A DNA stretch of 64,000 nucleotides from NCBI GenBank assembly GCA_025506515.1, contig CM046451.1, positions 64,993,635 through 65,057,634 of the forward strand. Reading direction: 5' to 3'. This DNA comes from Flaveria trinervia (lineage: Eukaryota; Streptophyta; Magnoliopsida; Asterales; Asteraceae). Below the pieces are notes generated by a model. That model was not told the origin of the DNA. It saw nothing but the letters and a program-made list of their open reading frames with translations, and did not search any database. This document shows positions 43,801 to 53,289 of the stretch, piece after piece. How positions within the stretch are numbered: position 1 is the first letter of the stretch; each line of letters opens with the position of its first letter. Both the position numbers and the translations under genes were made by a program.

Positions 43801-44279
43801 CTGCCCTGAAGAAGGAGTACCACACCAGATGGGTTAACTTCAGACCACAACAGCCTAAGAGGTATATAAGAAGGTCTGAGGTTGATGCCAGTACTGGCAA
43901 GCCCAAGATTGTGTTGAAGTGGAGTCCTTCGCGCACTATGTCGAGAATCCCTCTCAGGGAAATGCCACAGGACTTCACTCCACACTTCAAATGGTGGTAC
44001 TATGATTGGAGAACTGCTGAAGCTGTCATAGTTCTGAATAAAGAGGGCCAAATGGATACTATCAGGGTATTCGACCCGATGTGGCTAACCAACTTGTCTG
44101 CTAATGATGTCTATACATTATACAAGTGGCCTCTGTTCTATGATACGCAAGATATTGTACAGGCACTTCAGTTCCAAAATGTCATAAGACTTTGCTTCGC
44201 GTTTGATATTCACGCGGGAGTCACACAAGAGGACAAGTACAAGAAATATGAGGAGGTAATGAAGACAACAAGACATTAG
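40862..44279 (+). pseudogene. aORF (env-like) of family 2, copy E
   Basis: ATG at 40862 (MAERWSINPKHNICAH). The N-terminal domain carries AEFTDIIAFLRRSRIHKAI, CTPYRSLHQAFWENASVD and IEISAATF, then LSPQYKYLAHVILKCVASR and GGFDDLSDQIQNAYVALVL. A Thr-rich low-complexity region (about 42,060-42,320) follows, then a Gln-rich coiled coil (QLAEQARVIEQQTQLID, about 42,500), an acidic run (about 42,690-42,830), intron 2, and a C-terminal domain from 43090 (DLQGIVRRSVSYTPEEGEII, KWWYYDWRTAEAVIV, IRVFDPMWLTNLSANDVYTL), ending KKYEEVMKTTRH at 44279. Frames change near 40,915, 41,130, 41,400, 41,530, 41,820, 42,330, 42,660 and 43,400. Function unknown; no membrane or signal segment was recognised. Confidence 0.8.
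42930..43089 (+). other. predicted phase-0 intron 2 inside the aORF, copy E (160 nt)
   Basis: Exon end ...TTCAAGACAAAA, donor GTACAG at 42930, AT-rich body with an in-frame TAA near 43,023, branch-site-like TACTAATGG (43038-43046), acceptor position TTCAA before AGG GAT GAG at 43090. The AG is mutated to AA in this copy but intact (CTCAG) in copy I. Removing it joins two open frames without a shift, and both copies have exactly 17 codons from the acceptor to the conserved Met at 43141. Confidence 0.6.
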
Positions 44280-44292
44280 AGAGATCTAGGTC

Positions 44293-44304
44293 AAAGGGGG
44301 AGTT
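44293..44304 (+). promoter_or_regulatory. polypurine tract of copy E
   Basis: AAAGGGGGAGTT immediately before the TG of the 3' LTR. Same core and spacing as the PPTs of A, C and I. Confidence 0.9.
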
Positions 44305-45022
44305 TGTTGATACATGTATGTCCCTAGATCATGATATGTGATGTAATAGATCTTGTTTGGTATGATTAATGAAATGATATTGATAGTTTGTTAGTTATAA
44401 TGTTTAATGTTTCATTAATGTGTCAAAATTGAATTGGTTAATTAGGTTAGTGATTGCTTGAATGATTACATATAATGTTTATTAATAATACATTCAAACT
44501 TAACATAATGAAGTTCTCATGCGAATGGCTCATGCGAATGAACCATACGCATGAATAACTTCACACGATTGACTCAGTCGCACGACTAAACCAGGAGACT
44601 GGATCAGTCGTACGATTATAACATAAGATTGGCTCAGTCGCACGACTGAACACTCAGTCGTACGAATGAATCAACCGCATGGTTCAATCGCACGACTGAA
44701 CCAAACTAATGGTTCTGTCGCACGATTGAATAATACCAACCTATAAATACAACTCAATTTGTGAAATTAAAAAAAGAAAAATTCTCGATTATTTTACGAT
44801 TCCAGACGTACCCTAGCCGTCCAGAAACCTCTCAATTCGTTCTCCAAGTTCATAGAACACATTAGATCGATTCCCAATCGATTTCTAACGTTAGTTTCAA
44901 TTCTTGATTGATTCTTCGTGTGTTCTCACTGATTGGATCGCCAATCAAATAGGATTCCGCACTATTTGATCTGGTTTACACGTTAATCTCTAGGTATTTC
45001 GGTCAAATACCAGGTCCTAATA
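44305..45022 (+). repeat. 3' LTR of copy E
   Basis: 718 bp, starting TGTTGATACATG and ending GTCCTAATA (the terminal CA dinucleotide context ACA is decayed to ATA). TATA box at 44742-44749 with the CGCACGA-type array at about 44,520-44,730 directly upstream. Differs from the 5' LTR by scattered point changes and small indels. Confidence 0.95.
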
Positions 45023-45027
45023 GTGTA
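45023..45027. repeat. target site duplication GTGTA (right) of copy E
   Basis: Exact partner of 30783-30787, directly after the 3' LTR. Confidence 0.96.
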
Positions 45028-47360
45028 AGGCCTGTTTGTGATAGACAGAGAATTGGCTGATGGATTGAACTTTTGGTTCACTAGCCCTTTTTTGAGGCAT
45101 CACTAAGTTCCTCTTAAAAGATCTGGGTGTAGATACTGAAAGTTCTACTTTCCTCCTTGGTGTCTGATAATAAGGACACTGAGCCGCTATGTGACCATAC
45201 TCTCCACAATTATAGCAGGATCTGCTTTCAACTTTACGGTTTATATGTTTTGGTGGAGATGTAAAAGGCACATAGTTGACCTTATTATGTTTGGATTGAG
45301 GCACTTCTTTATTAGATGTATGACTTGGTTTTACAAACTTAATTGCTTTACCTGGTTTTACACCTTTTATCTTTTGTTTACCTGGACTTTGACATGATGC
45401 TCATGATTGATTAGGTTTTATAGTCTTTTTGGGTTTTGGTTTGACTTTGTTTGACCCAGACTTTAAATAACCTTTTCAAATTCAGTTTCCAAGTTAACAC
45501 AAGGCATCTTTCATTTTGCCTTTGAAGTGGTCTCCTTTTGTTTAGAGTCAGATTTATTTGATTTACTTACGGAATCTGGATCACTAACAAGGGGAGTGGA
45601 CACCACGTGATCCTTGATGGGGTTATTGTTAATCGGTTTACTTTTGGTGTTCATCAAGGTTTCTGGTGGTGGTGGAACCACTTTGTATCCCAGCCCCTCC
45701 CCATTATTTCTCTCTGTCACTAAGTGTTGGACAATGTGTGATGAGCTTGTCCAACTTTGCAGTTTCTGTTTTAAAGAGTTTAATTCTACTTCTAAAATTG
45801 CTTTCTGCTTCTTAGTGTCCTCTAGGGAGTTGAGATAGTACCTAATGTTATTTGCTTGGTTAAAGGCGACTACCTCTGTTTCCTTAAACTATTTATTCAA
45901 TAGGTCTATCTTTTCTTTATAACTATGCTCGTTTTGTTTTAGCACTCTATTTGCCTAAGTGCACAGTTCTAGGTCCTTTACTAAGCTATCATTATGATCT
46001 AATAACCTAGCAAATTTTAAATCTATACTTTCTCTAAATTTATTACAATCTAAACAAGCATGATTATTAAACAACTCGTCAATAATACTTACCTGAGGTG
46101 TTGAAGATGAATCAGCCATTAGTACAAAATCTGTTGATTCTAGTTCTAAGTGATTCTGATGTTGATGCAGATTTTTCTTCTTCAGGAAAATGGTTGACCA
46201 CAGGTGTAGTGTCTTCAGAATTTGACATCGCAAGCTCTACTGCTATGTCTCCCTCACTAGTAGAATCATCATCAATGTCCTCCACATTCGCTATGTTGGA
46301 CTCTCCCGGTGACACGAACCGAAAGCTCCAGTCTTGTCCTTCATCGTCATTAGCAGTCAAGGCTTTGGGGTCCTTACTTGATGAAGTAGAACTGCTAGAT
46401 GTGGCTTTGTCCTGACGACTGAATGACGAGAAGGGATTACTGCTCCAAGTCTTCTTTCGTTGTACACACTCCCGCTTGAAGTGTCCCTTATCATCACAGT
46501 TGAAACAAGTAACCTTTGACTTGTCAAAGCCAAAGGTTGTGTCTTTGGTCGTAACCAAGTTCTTTACGGTCTTTTTGATAAACTTTTTAGCTCGTCGGAC
46601 AACACTTGCAAAAGCCCACATTATGTCCATACGTTCCAACTCCATTTCGTCCACATGTTCATAATCTTCATCTGCCAGGTGACAATTTCCTATCTTTCCA
46701 GCAACTAGTCCATCATAGGAGTGGACTACAACAGCTAAGAGGTCCAGGTGTTCTTTGGCCACCTCAATAGTCACATTCCTGAAGTTGTCAGTTTTTAGTT
46801 TTGCTGCATTGGCTTCAGTTATCATATATTGGGTGCTAGACGACCTTGACGTTTTGGACCCTGAAGTTGATGGTTGTGCTGGAATTGCTACGCTTGAGAC
46901 AAAGGTAGTTTGCAGTGGTGCTCCCGATGTCATGACCGGAGGAGTTGCATTGTAGAGTGTAGGATTCTGATCGTAGTTGGCCTTTTGGGCTCTGTACTTC
47001 ATCCTAAGCTCCTCTTCCCTCAATGTAAGAATGAAGTCATTTATGTCTAACTTCGAGAGCATCCCATTCTCTCTGAGATTTGAAACGAAGGAAGCCCATT
47101 TCTCCGGTAGACCATTTGCAAAATTGGATACCTTATCCTCCATCGACGTAGATACACCATGAGTGTGCATCTCACTCATCAAGTTGTAGAATCTGTCGAT
47201 CACATCATCCAGACCTTCCTTTCCCATTGAAGAGAAGTTGTCGAACTCCTTCTTCAAAGCTTCGGCCTTAATGGCCTTGAGTGAGGCATTTCTGTCATAA
47301 CTCTTCTCCAATGCATCCCATAGTTTCTTTGCTTGAGTATACTTCGAATACTGACGCGTC
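45023..47360 (-). pseudogene. gag: gag of copia D (C-terminal two thirds), fused in frame to gypsy F gag
   Basis: On the - strand from about 47,360: RQYSKYTQAKKLWDALEK, then SLKAIKAEALKKEFDNFSS, an open frame of over 400 codons to 46112 with zinc knuckle 1 (CFNCDDKGHFKREC, about 46,508-46,467). A frameshift follows, then a coiled coil (NNHACLDCNKFRESID..., about 46,080; SLKQKLQSW, about 45,770) and knuckle 2 (CYNCGEYGHIAAQC, about 45,220-45,175), to the E insertion. The N-terminal about 110 residues of the copia Gag are missing and replaced by gypsy Gag from element F in the same reading frame. Confidence 0.88.
45023..47360 (-). mobile_element. Ty1/copia element, family 2, copy D (right part)
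   Basis: Second block of element D, separated from 24002-30787 by the E insertion. It holds only gag. Its right edge, about 47,355-47,365, is not an LTR but a junction inside the gag of gypsy F, so the 5' LTR, leader and gag start of D have been lost. Confidence 0.9.
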
Positions 47361-48064
47361 ATTGTTCCCGCCTTCAACTACATGAACTCTCTTTCAACTT
47401 TATCCATCTCCCGGTGAGGACAGAACTCCTCAATCACCAGCCTTTTCAACTCTGACCATCTCACCCTTCTGATAGCCCGACTACCCTCAACTTGGACTAT
47501 GTTGTCCCACCAGCATAGAGCTGAGTCCACAAAAGAATGGGCAGCAAACTTTACTTTCTGGTCCTCCCGGCACTCGCTGATATTTAAGACAACTCCCATT
47601 TCCCTCACCCATCGGTGAGCAGCAGAAGCAGAGCCATTACCATCAAAAGTTGGGGGCTTGCATCGTTGAAATGCCCCATAGTTACACCCTCGTGCCGCCT
47701 CTGGCGCAGGCCCTTCTTCTTCTTCCTCTTCGTCATCAGAGATAACTGTTTCAGTCTCAGGTCGTCTCCTTCCACCCGAAGGCCTACCCATTTCCTGTCT
47801 CTCCCCATCTCTAACGGCCTTTATCACTTCAATCACCATAGATGGTAGGATCGTCTGCATGGCCTGATGCACTTCCTCCACAACCGCCTCTATCATCGAG
47901 GCTCTCAGATTAGCACTCTCATCACCACCCTCCGGTTGAGGGATCTCGGGTTCCTCATCAACCACTTTCTCCATTCTAGACCTTCCTCTTGTGACCCGTG
48001 GTTCAGCACCACATCCACCACTGCCTCCACCTCGTGAAGCTTTCGAAGATCTTCCACCAGCCAT
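47361..48064 (-). pseudogene. gag: gypsy gag N-terminus (retrotrans_gag type), element F
   Basis: Start taken at ATG 48064 (MAGGRSSKASRGGG); an earlier in-frame ATG is at 48088. A Gly/Arg-rich start and an acidic stretch (about 47,740-47,710) come first, then the retrotrans_gag domain: FQRCKPPTFDGNGSASAAHRW, MGVVLNISECREDQKVKFAA, CWWDNIVQVEG and LKRLVIEEFCPHREMDKVER. This pattern (PP.F.G..DP..A..W, VK.A...L...A..WW, F...F) is the signature of Ty3/gypsy capsid. TAG at 47378-47380 interrupts EFM*LKAGTMT, where gypsy Gags usually have a His or Gln. Two codons-lengths further on, copia Gag begins in the same frame. Confidence 0.9.
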
Positions 48065-48411
48065 CCCCGCATCCACTGAAAGATTCAAACACCAACACGG
48101 TCATTCAAGGAAACAGCTCAGTTTATGTTAGGTATAGTAAGCCCCAATTACAGTGGCTAGTTGTGATTAGCCACTTACTTTACTTTTCACACCTGAGCAT
48201 TACCTATCCTGACTACATCAGTATTTAAATCAACAAGAAACACATAACCACATACCATGCGCATAAAATACTAGTTAACTTTACGAAAATACCTGATGGC
48301 ACACAGCTACTCAGATTGGCATCCCTTCCTTTTCCATCCCATTCTCAGTTTAAGTTAAGGTTTATTTTGAAAATTTACCCGTTTCAGTTAAACTTGGCTC
48401 TGATACCAACT
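48065..48411 (-). promoter_or_regulatory. PBS and leader of gypsy F
   Basis: PBS TTGGTATCAGAGCC at 48396-48409 (- strand), a tRNA-Met-type site, 2 nt after the LTR end CTTACA. The leader to the gag start has no ORF of note. Confidence 0.9.
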
Positions 48412-48979
48412 TGTAAGGCCCCGTTCCCGGGATGCTTACAACTGGTCATTCATCGCACATAAAACATATAATTTCATCCTTTTTCATAAAAAATTTGCAG
48501 CGGAAACATTAAAGCGACATTTTTCATTTCATCAAAATGATTTTGCAAGTTAATACAACATTTGTTCAAAACATTGTTTGTTCGCTTTACAATGCAAAAA
48601 CAGTAATCAAAAGAATGCCATCCAAAAGACCTGAGTAGTCGCCCTGTGCCATCCTCAACAACATACCTGCCAACTGGAAACATATCAAAGTCAACTTTGC
48701 TGAGTGAGTTCTAGTTTTAAAGATAAAACATACTTTACTTCCTTTATAAAACCATTCATTACTTTCAAACGCGATCACACAACATATATACAAATAATAA
48801 AATTATTATCTTCCATTACGTTCGTTACATTCTTCCATTCGTTCACACGTTCAAACATTCATTCATTAACCATCGTACGTTACTTTATCATTCACTTCAT
48901 ACATCACATACTTTCATTAACTCTTTCTTTCTTTATCTCTTTAACTCTTCCGGATCTGTGTCATTAGCTATACCCCAAA

Positions 48980-49560
48980 CGTATGCACACAGCGGGTACT
49001 GGGCCGAAGATCATAAAATGACTTCCACACCGCACAAAGCCTGGCACCAGCTCTAGGGCAAGCGACAAAGATCCCACTGCTCTATACACCCCCAACATTA
49101 TGCATACTCAAATACTAGGCCAAAGATCATAAAATGACTTCCACACTGCACATAGCCTGGCACCAGCATCAAGGTGGGTAACCACTATAACCACGTATAC
49201 AACACCCCCAAATTATGCATACTTGAGTACTGGGCTGAAGATCATAAAATGACTTCCATACTGCACATGGCCTGGCGCCAGCATCAAGGTGCGTAACCAT
49301 TATAACCACGTATACAACACCCCCACATTATGCATACTCGAGTATTGCGCCTGAGATCATAAAATGACTTCCACACTGCACATATCCTGGCACCAGCATC
49401 GAGGTGGGTAACCACTATAACCACGTATACATCACCCCCACACTATGCGTACTCGAGTACTGGGCCAAAGATTATAAAATGACTTCCACACTGCACATAG
49501 CCTGGCAACAGCATCGAGGTGAGTAACCACTATAACCACGTACCATACCATTGGTCAGTC
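48980..49560 (-). repeat. 115-bp tandem repeat, five units, in the gypsy F LTR
   Basis: The marker ATCATAAAATGACTTCC recurs at about 49,010, 49,125, 49,241, 49,356 and 49,471, giving a period of 115-116 bp. Units also share GCCTGGCACCAGCATC, GTAACCACTATAACCACGTA and CATTATGCATACTCGAGTAC. It lies in the R/U5 part of the LTR. Confidence 0.9.
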
Positions 49561-50134
49561 ACCAAGACTAAAACCCCTGCGTGTATCCTTAATGGTTAGC
49601 TAAACCACACGCAGTTGAGCTTACGACATCATAGAGTCGTGCACCTTTATACATATTGCTTGCAAGCCTTTCCATACACTCATTTATTAATTCATGCATG
49701 CACAGAATCATTATGTTCCTCTTTTCATTAACATAATACTTTCATTTCATTCATTAACATTCAACGTAAAGTCACGGGAAAGATAAACATACATCATAAC
49801 AAGGAACATCAACATACACAGTCATCAACATCATACAGGACAACGTCATACATGCATAACATACATCATGCATAATCACACAACATCACAAAAGCACACA
49901 ACATCAACATTGCACGGATCACGCGTATCACAACATATACCCATACGGCATCGCACATCCTCATGCATCACATCATCATCGTCATCAGCTCCTCATCGTA
50001 CATCATCTTAAATCATCCATGCCTATCACATCATCTACAATCCCAAAGGGTCCGAGCCTACATCCGTACTTTCTCAAAAGTCAGACAATACCATGGTCCT
50101 TTGGGTGTATGGACCCTATTTGGTCACATAGTTT

Positions 50135-50580
50135 TCCATGCGTATGAGAACACTTAGGCGAATGGACTTCCAGTCGCATAGCATCCAATCGCATACTTCC
50201 CATGCGAATGAACCTCAATCGCATGACATCCGGGCGTATGGACCTCAGTCGCAGGACCTGCATATGAATGGCCCTGAGTCACCCATCTTTCATGCTTATG
50301 AACCTCAATCGCACGAATCACAGGCGTATGGAGTCCAGTCACATGACCGTTAGTCACATGACCTTCACCCGCATTTCCTTCAGTCGCATGACCTTCATCC
50401 GCATTTCCTCTGTCGCATGACCTTTATCCGCACTTCCTTCCGTCGCATAGCCCTCATGCATATGACCCTCAGTCGCACTACTTTCATGCGAATGAACCTC
50501 AGTCTCATGCCTTTCGTGTGCATTTTCCCAGTCGCACCTCATTCGGACGCATGGACCACCAGTCACATAGCCCTAGCTAG
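50135..50580 (-). repeat. CGCATGA/CGAATGAACC word array inside the gypsy F LTR
   Basis: About 25 words such as CATGCGAATGAACCTC, CAATCGCATGACATCC and CAGTCGCATGACCTTCATCC. They use the same vocabulary as copia family 2 (ATGCGAATGAACC, CAGTCGCA), in an element of another superfamily. The array lies downstream of the TATA box. Confidence 0.8.
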
Positions 50581-51010
50581 GTGCATAATGCACTTCATCC
50601 CGAACTGCAGCTGCCAAGTTCGACCTCTAAACTCTTCCAACCCTCTTTTAAGATCAAATCAACCATTCTAAACCTTAGGGAAGCATGCCACAACATCATT
50701 CAAGCGCAACCAAGCCCGAAATCAAGCCCCAAACGAATCATATACATTCACAAACATACATGAACGGGTTTACACCCAAATACCCGAAAGACGATTTTCA
50801 GATGTGTTCCAGAAATCATTCAAAAACGTGTAAAAAAGGGGTCCTAGAACTCACATAAACGATCCCGTCGAGTAGAGCTTCGATTTGACCTACTACACTT
50901 TGATTTTCATGCTCGAATCCACCCGAACCAAGCTTTTCTCCTCTTTTTCTCATTCTCTTCTCCCTTGCTGAGTTTTGCAAGAATGGGGAGGGTGTGTGCT
51001 ACCGTCCCAC

Positions 51011-51017
51011 TTTTATA
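51011..51017 (-). promoter_or_regulatory. TATA box of the gypsy F LTR
   Basis: GGGGGTATAAAAGTGGGAC on the - strand, about 110 bp from the LTR start, a usual position for a short U3 in this lineage. Confidence 0.75.
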
Positions 51018-51126
51018 CCCCCACTCATCCAAGTTTCTTCCCGTTTTGGCAAGTTTGGTCCCTCGAATTTGGAGTTTATTTATTTTCTTCTTCCGTCGGC
51101 TTCAAAGAAAATATCCAGGCATTACA

Positions 51127-52194
51127 GATCTGGTTGGAGAAGAAATGGTGAGGGAGAAGTCGTGGATCGAGATGGTGAGAAAGAAAAGAGACTGGTTGAT
51201 GAATAAGAGGATGATGAACAACTTGTTGACTGTGATTCTGAACCTGAGTTCTATGAAGTTGATGAGAGGCCGTTGATTTATGTAGCCAAGAAAGGAGAGC
51301 TTGATGAAGATGTAGTTGAGATGTATAAAGATGAGTAGTTTTTTAAGGAGAAACAGGCAGAAGAATTGACTCCCCTATTCCAACTCATGGAGGGGTTGAG
51401 TAGGAAAGAGGCTGACAAGCGGATTATAGTTGGCGCTATAACCCTGGCCTCAAAATCTTCATGATAAAGAGGAGAGGGAGTGCAATTAGCTACTTGCATA
51501 AAAGGGAGGCTTTCAAGACCTTGCCTAAATGGGATCTAAGGCGACTAGCGACTCTGCCATTACTGAAGGGAAATTTGAGTGAACGAGCTTCTCTGTTAAA
51601 GAAAGAAATTTAGAATGGGCTAAAAGATAATTACGAGTCTTTTCGTTACATGAAGGCTGAAAGAAAACACTCAAAAAAGGACAAGGATTGGGAGACCGCC
51701 ATGGGAAGAATTGTACTAAGGGTGAAACCCTAAGGACCATGAACAAGTTCAGATTGGCAGATCCCTTTCCCCAACGATTATAGAGCTTTGAAAAGTGGTT
51801 TTATGACAATAATACCGGGGAGGCAATAATCAGAGTGAAGAATAGCGTTGAGATTAAAATTTTTGATCCAATCGAACTCTTTAGTTCATGTGATGAAGAC
51901 CTTCTAATTCTTTGCGAGAACCATATCAAAGTAGGTGTAGGTGAGGAAACGAGAAAGGAAGCAAGTCTCTTTATGACTGTAGCAAACAAGATCAGAGGGG
52001 TGAGGGCAGAGGTGAAGAGATTAGCCGAGAGAGTAAGGGCCCAAGATGACCTAAACATGGATATACAAGATTTGGCCAAGCAGTTTGAGCGAGCAAGTGC
52101 TCATCCCGAAGGGGCTTGTGATGCAGGAGGAAACCATGGAGAATCATGTGCTGAAGCTTCTGAGGATGTTGTTGCAGAAGGTACTAAATATTAA
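51127..52194 (+). pseudogene. aORF C-terminal fragment, family G
   Basis: Reads in several frames: an acidic segment with CDSEPEFYEVDERPLIYVAKK (about 51,230-51,290), EELTPLFQLMEGLSRKEADK (about 51,360), LPKWDLRRLATLPLLKGNLS (about 51,520), then open codons 51835-52194 with IKIFDPIELFSSCDEDLLIL and a Leu/Arg/Glu coiled-coil-like VRAEVKRLAERVRAQDDLNM. The IKIFDP..L..SCDEDL block aligns with IRVFDPMWLTNLSANDVYTL of the family-2 aORF, which gives the identification. It is broken by stops near 51,338, 51,465, 51,612 and 51,730. The function of this domain is unknown. Confidence 0.6.
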
Positions 52195-52272
52195 TCAAAG
52201 GCAACGAAGGACACTAGAGCTTAAAAGACACATCAAGACTAGTGAAGGTGGTGAGTTCCAACCTAGGGGGAG
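52195..52272 (+). promoter_or_regulatory. 3' untranslated region and polypurine tract of G
   Basis: CTAGGGGGAG at 52263-52272, same core as the other PPTs, directly before the LTR. Confidence 0.75.
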
Positions 52273-52797
52273 TATTGAAGATCATGTATAGGTTGGACTC
52301 ACCTTAGTTTAGATTATTTACTTTTGATTGTAACAGGTCTTTTGTTATTTTTTTGTATGTATTTAGTTTTATGTAGTTTTGCAGTGCAGCGAAACCATGA
52401 GCGAAACTATAGTTTCGCTCACAGTCAGCTGATTAGTTAGCCTGGCGAAACTACTATTTCTGCTCGGCGAAACTATAGTTTCGGTAGTATAGTATCGCTC
52501 ATAGCGAAACTGTCTGCGAAACTAAGACTGCTATATATAGATTTGATCTTTTTCATTATTGGGTAAGCTGGCAAAACCCTAATCGTGAATCATTGTTACG
52601 AGTTACCTTTTCAAAGCAGTTATTACTCAGAAATATCATTGTGCTTGATGTTATTGATTGTTATGATGTTCATTATCTTATTTTGAATGAGTTCTTATTG
52701 TATTCAATCTTCTATATTCATTTTGTATGGTTTGTATGATTGATATTGAACGATTCTTCATCTAATTTGCACTGTAATACGATCAAATGGACTAACA
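52273..52797 (+). repeat. LTR of copia G (about 525 bp)
   Basis: Starts TATTGAAGATCATG (read as a decayed TGTTGAAG) after the PPT and is taken to end at GACTAACA (52797), by analogy with GTCCTAACA in family 2. TATA box TATATATA at 52532-52539. The 5' edge is firm because of the PPT; the 3' edge is a proposal, and no duplication was found. Confidence 0.65.
52385..52539 (+). promoter_or_regulatory. LTR promoter of G: GCGAAACTATAGTTTCGC array plus TATA box
   Basis: GCGAAACTATAGTTTCGC is a perfect 18-bp palindrome at about 52,410-52,428. Partial copies (GGCGAAACTATAGTTTCGG, AGCGAAACTGTC, GCGAAACTAAGAC) fill 52,385-52,530 and stop a few bp before TATATATA. Same layout as families 1 and 2, with a different word. 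Confidence 0.7.
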
Positions 52798-53289
52798 GAA
52801 TGTATTGTTTTTGTAGATTCATCCAATTTGAATGTCTTCCTCATTGGGAATCTTTTGGATCAATACATCTGCACTTTGTGCTTGTTTCTTCAGGTCTTTG
52901 CTTGGCAAAACAGAGATGAAACTTGATGTAGGTGAAAGAGATTCATAAATTATCATTACTTGTTGTGTATAGGTTACCACACACATCCACTTAGATAAGC
53001 CAATACATACCTGTACTCTGTGATGAGTGTTTTGCCATTGAATAAGATTTTAATTTATCACAACATATATCTTCTCTTCCAAGTTGAGCCTACCCACATA
53101 TCAGGTAAGTAATGTTAGTCTTTTAAATTTTGAATTAAGCATAATGAATGATATAACAACTATAATTATATCATTTCCTAGTGAAATATAGATCTTTTTC
53201 TTCATCAAATTTGATTTCATTATGTAATATTCTGAATTTTAAATTGTTTTTGATGTATTGTTTGATTTTATTCAAGGTTAATCATACCA
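52798..53289. other. unassigned AT-rich sequence
   Basis: No convincing ORF, RNA gene or repeat was seen. It lies between the proposed end of LTR G and the end of the H RNase H, so it is probably 3' non-coding sequence of H or the target of G. Confidence 0.4.

Larger units (their letters stand above)
30788..45022 (+). mobile_element. Complete Ty1/copia element, family 2, copy E (14,235 bp)
   Basis: LTRs of 712 and 718 bp, nearly identical by eye, flanked by GTGTA duplications. Order: 5' LTR, PBS, leader with word array, gag with two knuckles, pol, internal PPT, conserved spacer, hairpin array, promoter-like module, intron 1, aORF with intron 2, PPT, 3' LTR. At over 14 kb it is large even for the SIRE/Maximus lineage. 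Pol carries two TGA codons at places where the related copies suggest CGA or CAG, plus frameshifts; gag has a TAA and two frameshifts. It inserted into another copy of its own family (D) in opposite orientation. Confidence 0.97.
47361..51126 (-). mobile_element. Ty3/gypsy element F (Tekay/chromovirus-like), 5' part
   Basis: On the - strand: LTR of 2,715 bp with TGTAATG...CTTACA ends, PBS, leader of about 330 nt and the first about 235 codons of gag. It then stops at the junction with copia D. No pol. It lies within the aORF of copia G (51127 onward), which it probably interrupted. Confidence 0.9.
48412..51126 (-). repeat. 5' LTR of gypsy F (2,715 bp)
   Basis: On the - strand it runs from TGTAATGCCTGGATATTTTC (51126) to CGGGGCCTTACA (48412), with TGTAA/TTACA inverted ends. 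A TATA box (TATAAAA) lies at 51011-51017. Downstream, in the transcribed part, are a word array of CAGTCGCATGACCTTCA type (about 50,135-50,580) and a 115-bp tandem repeat (about 48,980-49,560). An AT-rich stretch with CATTCATT repeats occupies 49,680-49,960. No ORF. Confidence 0.92.
51127..52797 (+). mobile_element. Ty1/copia element G, third family, 3' end only
   Basis: C-terminal part of an aORF, a polypurine tract and an LTR on the + strand. The aORF C-terminus shares with family 2 the motif around AII...IKIFDP...L..SCDEDL. The left side is cut by gypsy F. The LTR is distinct in sequence from families 1 and 2 but has the same palindrome-array-plus-TATA layout. Confidence 0.7.

Noticed and set aside
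51127..52194. Possible host gene (long acidic and coiled-coil ORFs)
   Set aside because: The C-terminal motif matches the aORF of family 2, and the segment ends in a polypurine tract and LTR, so it is retrotransposon sequence.
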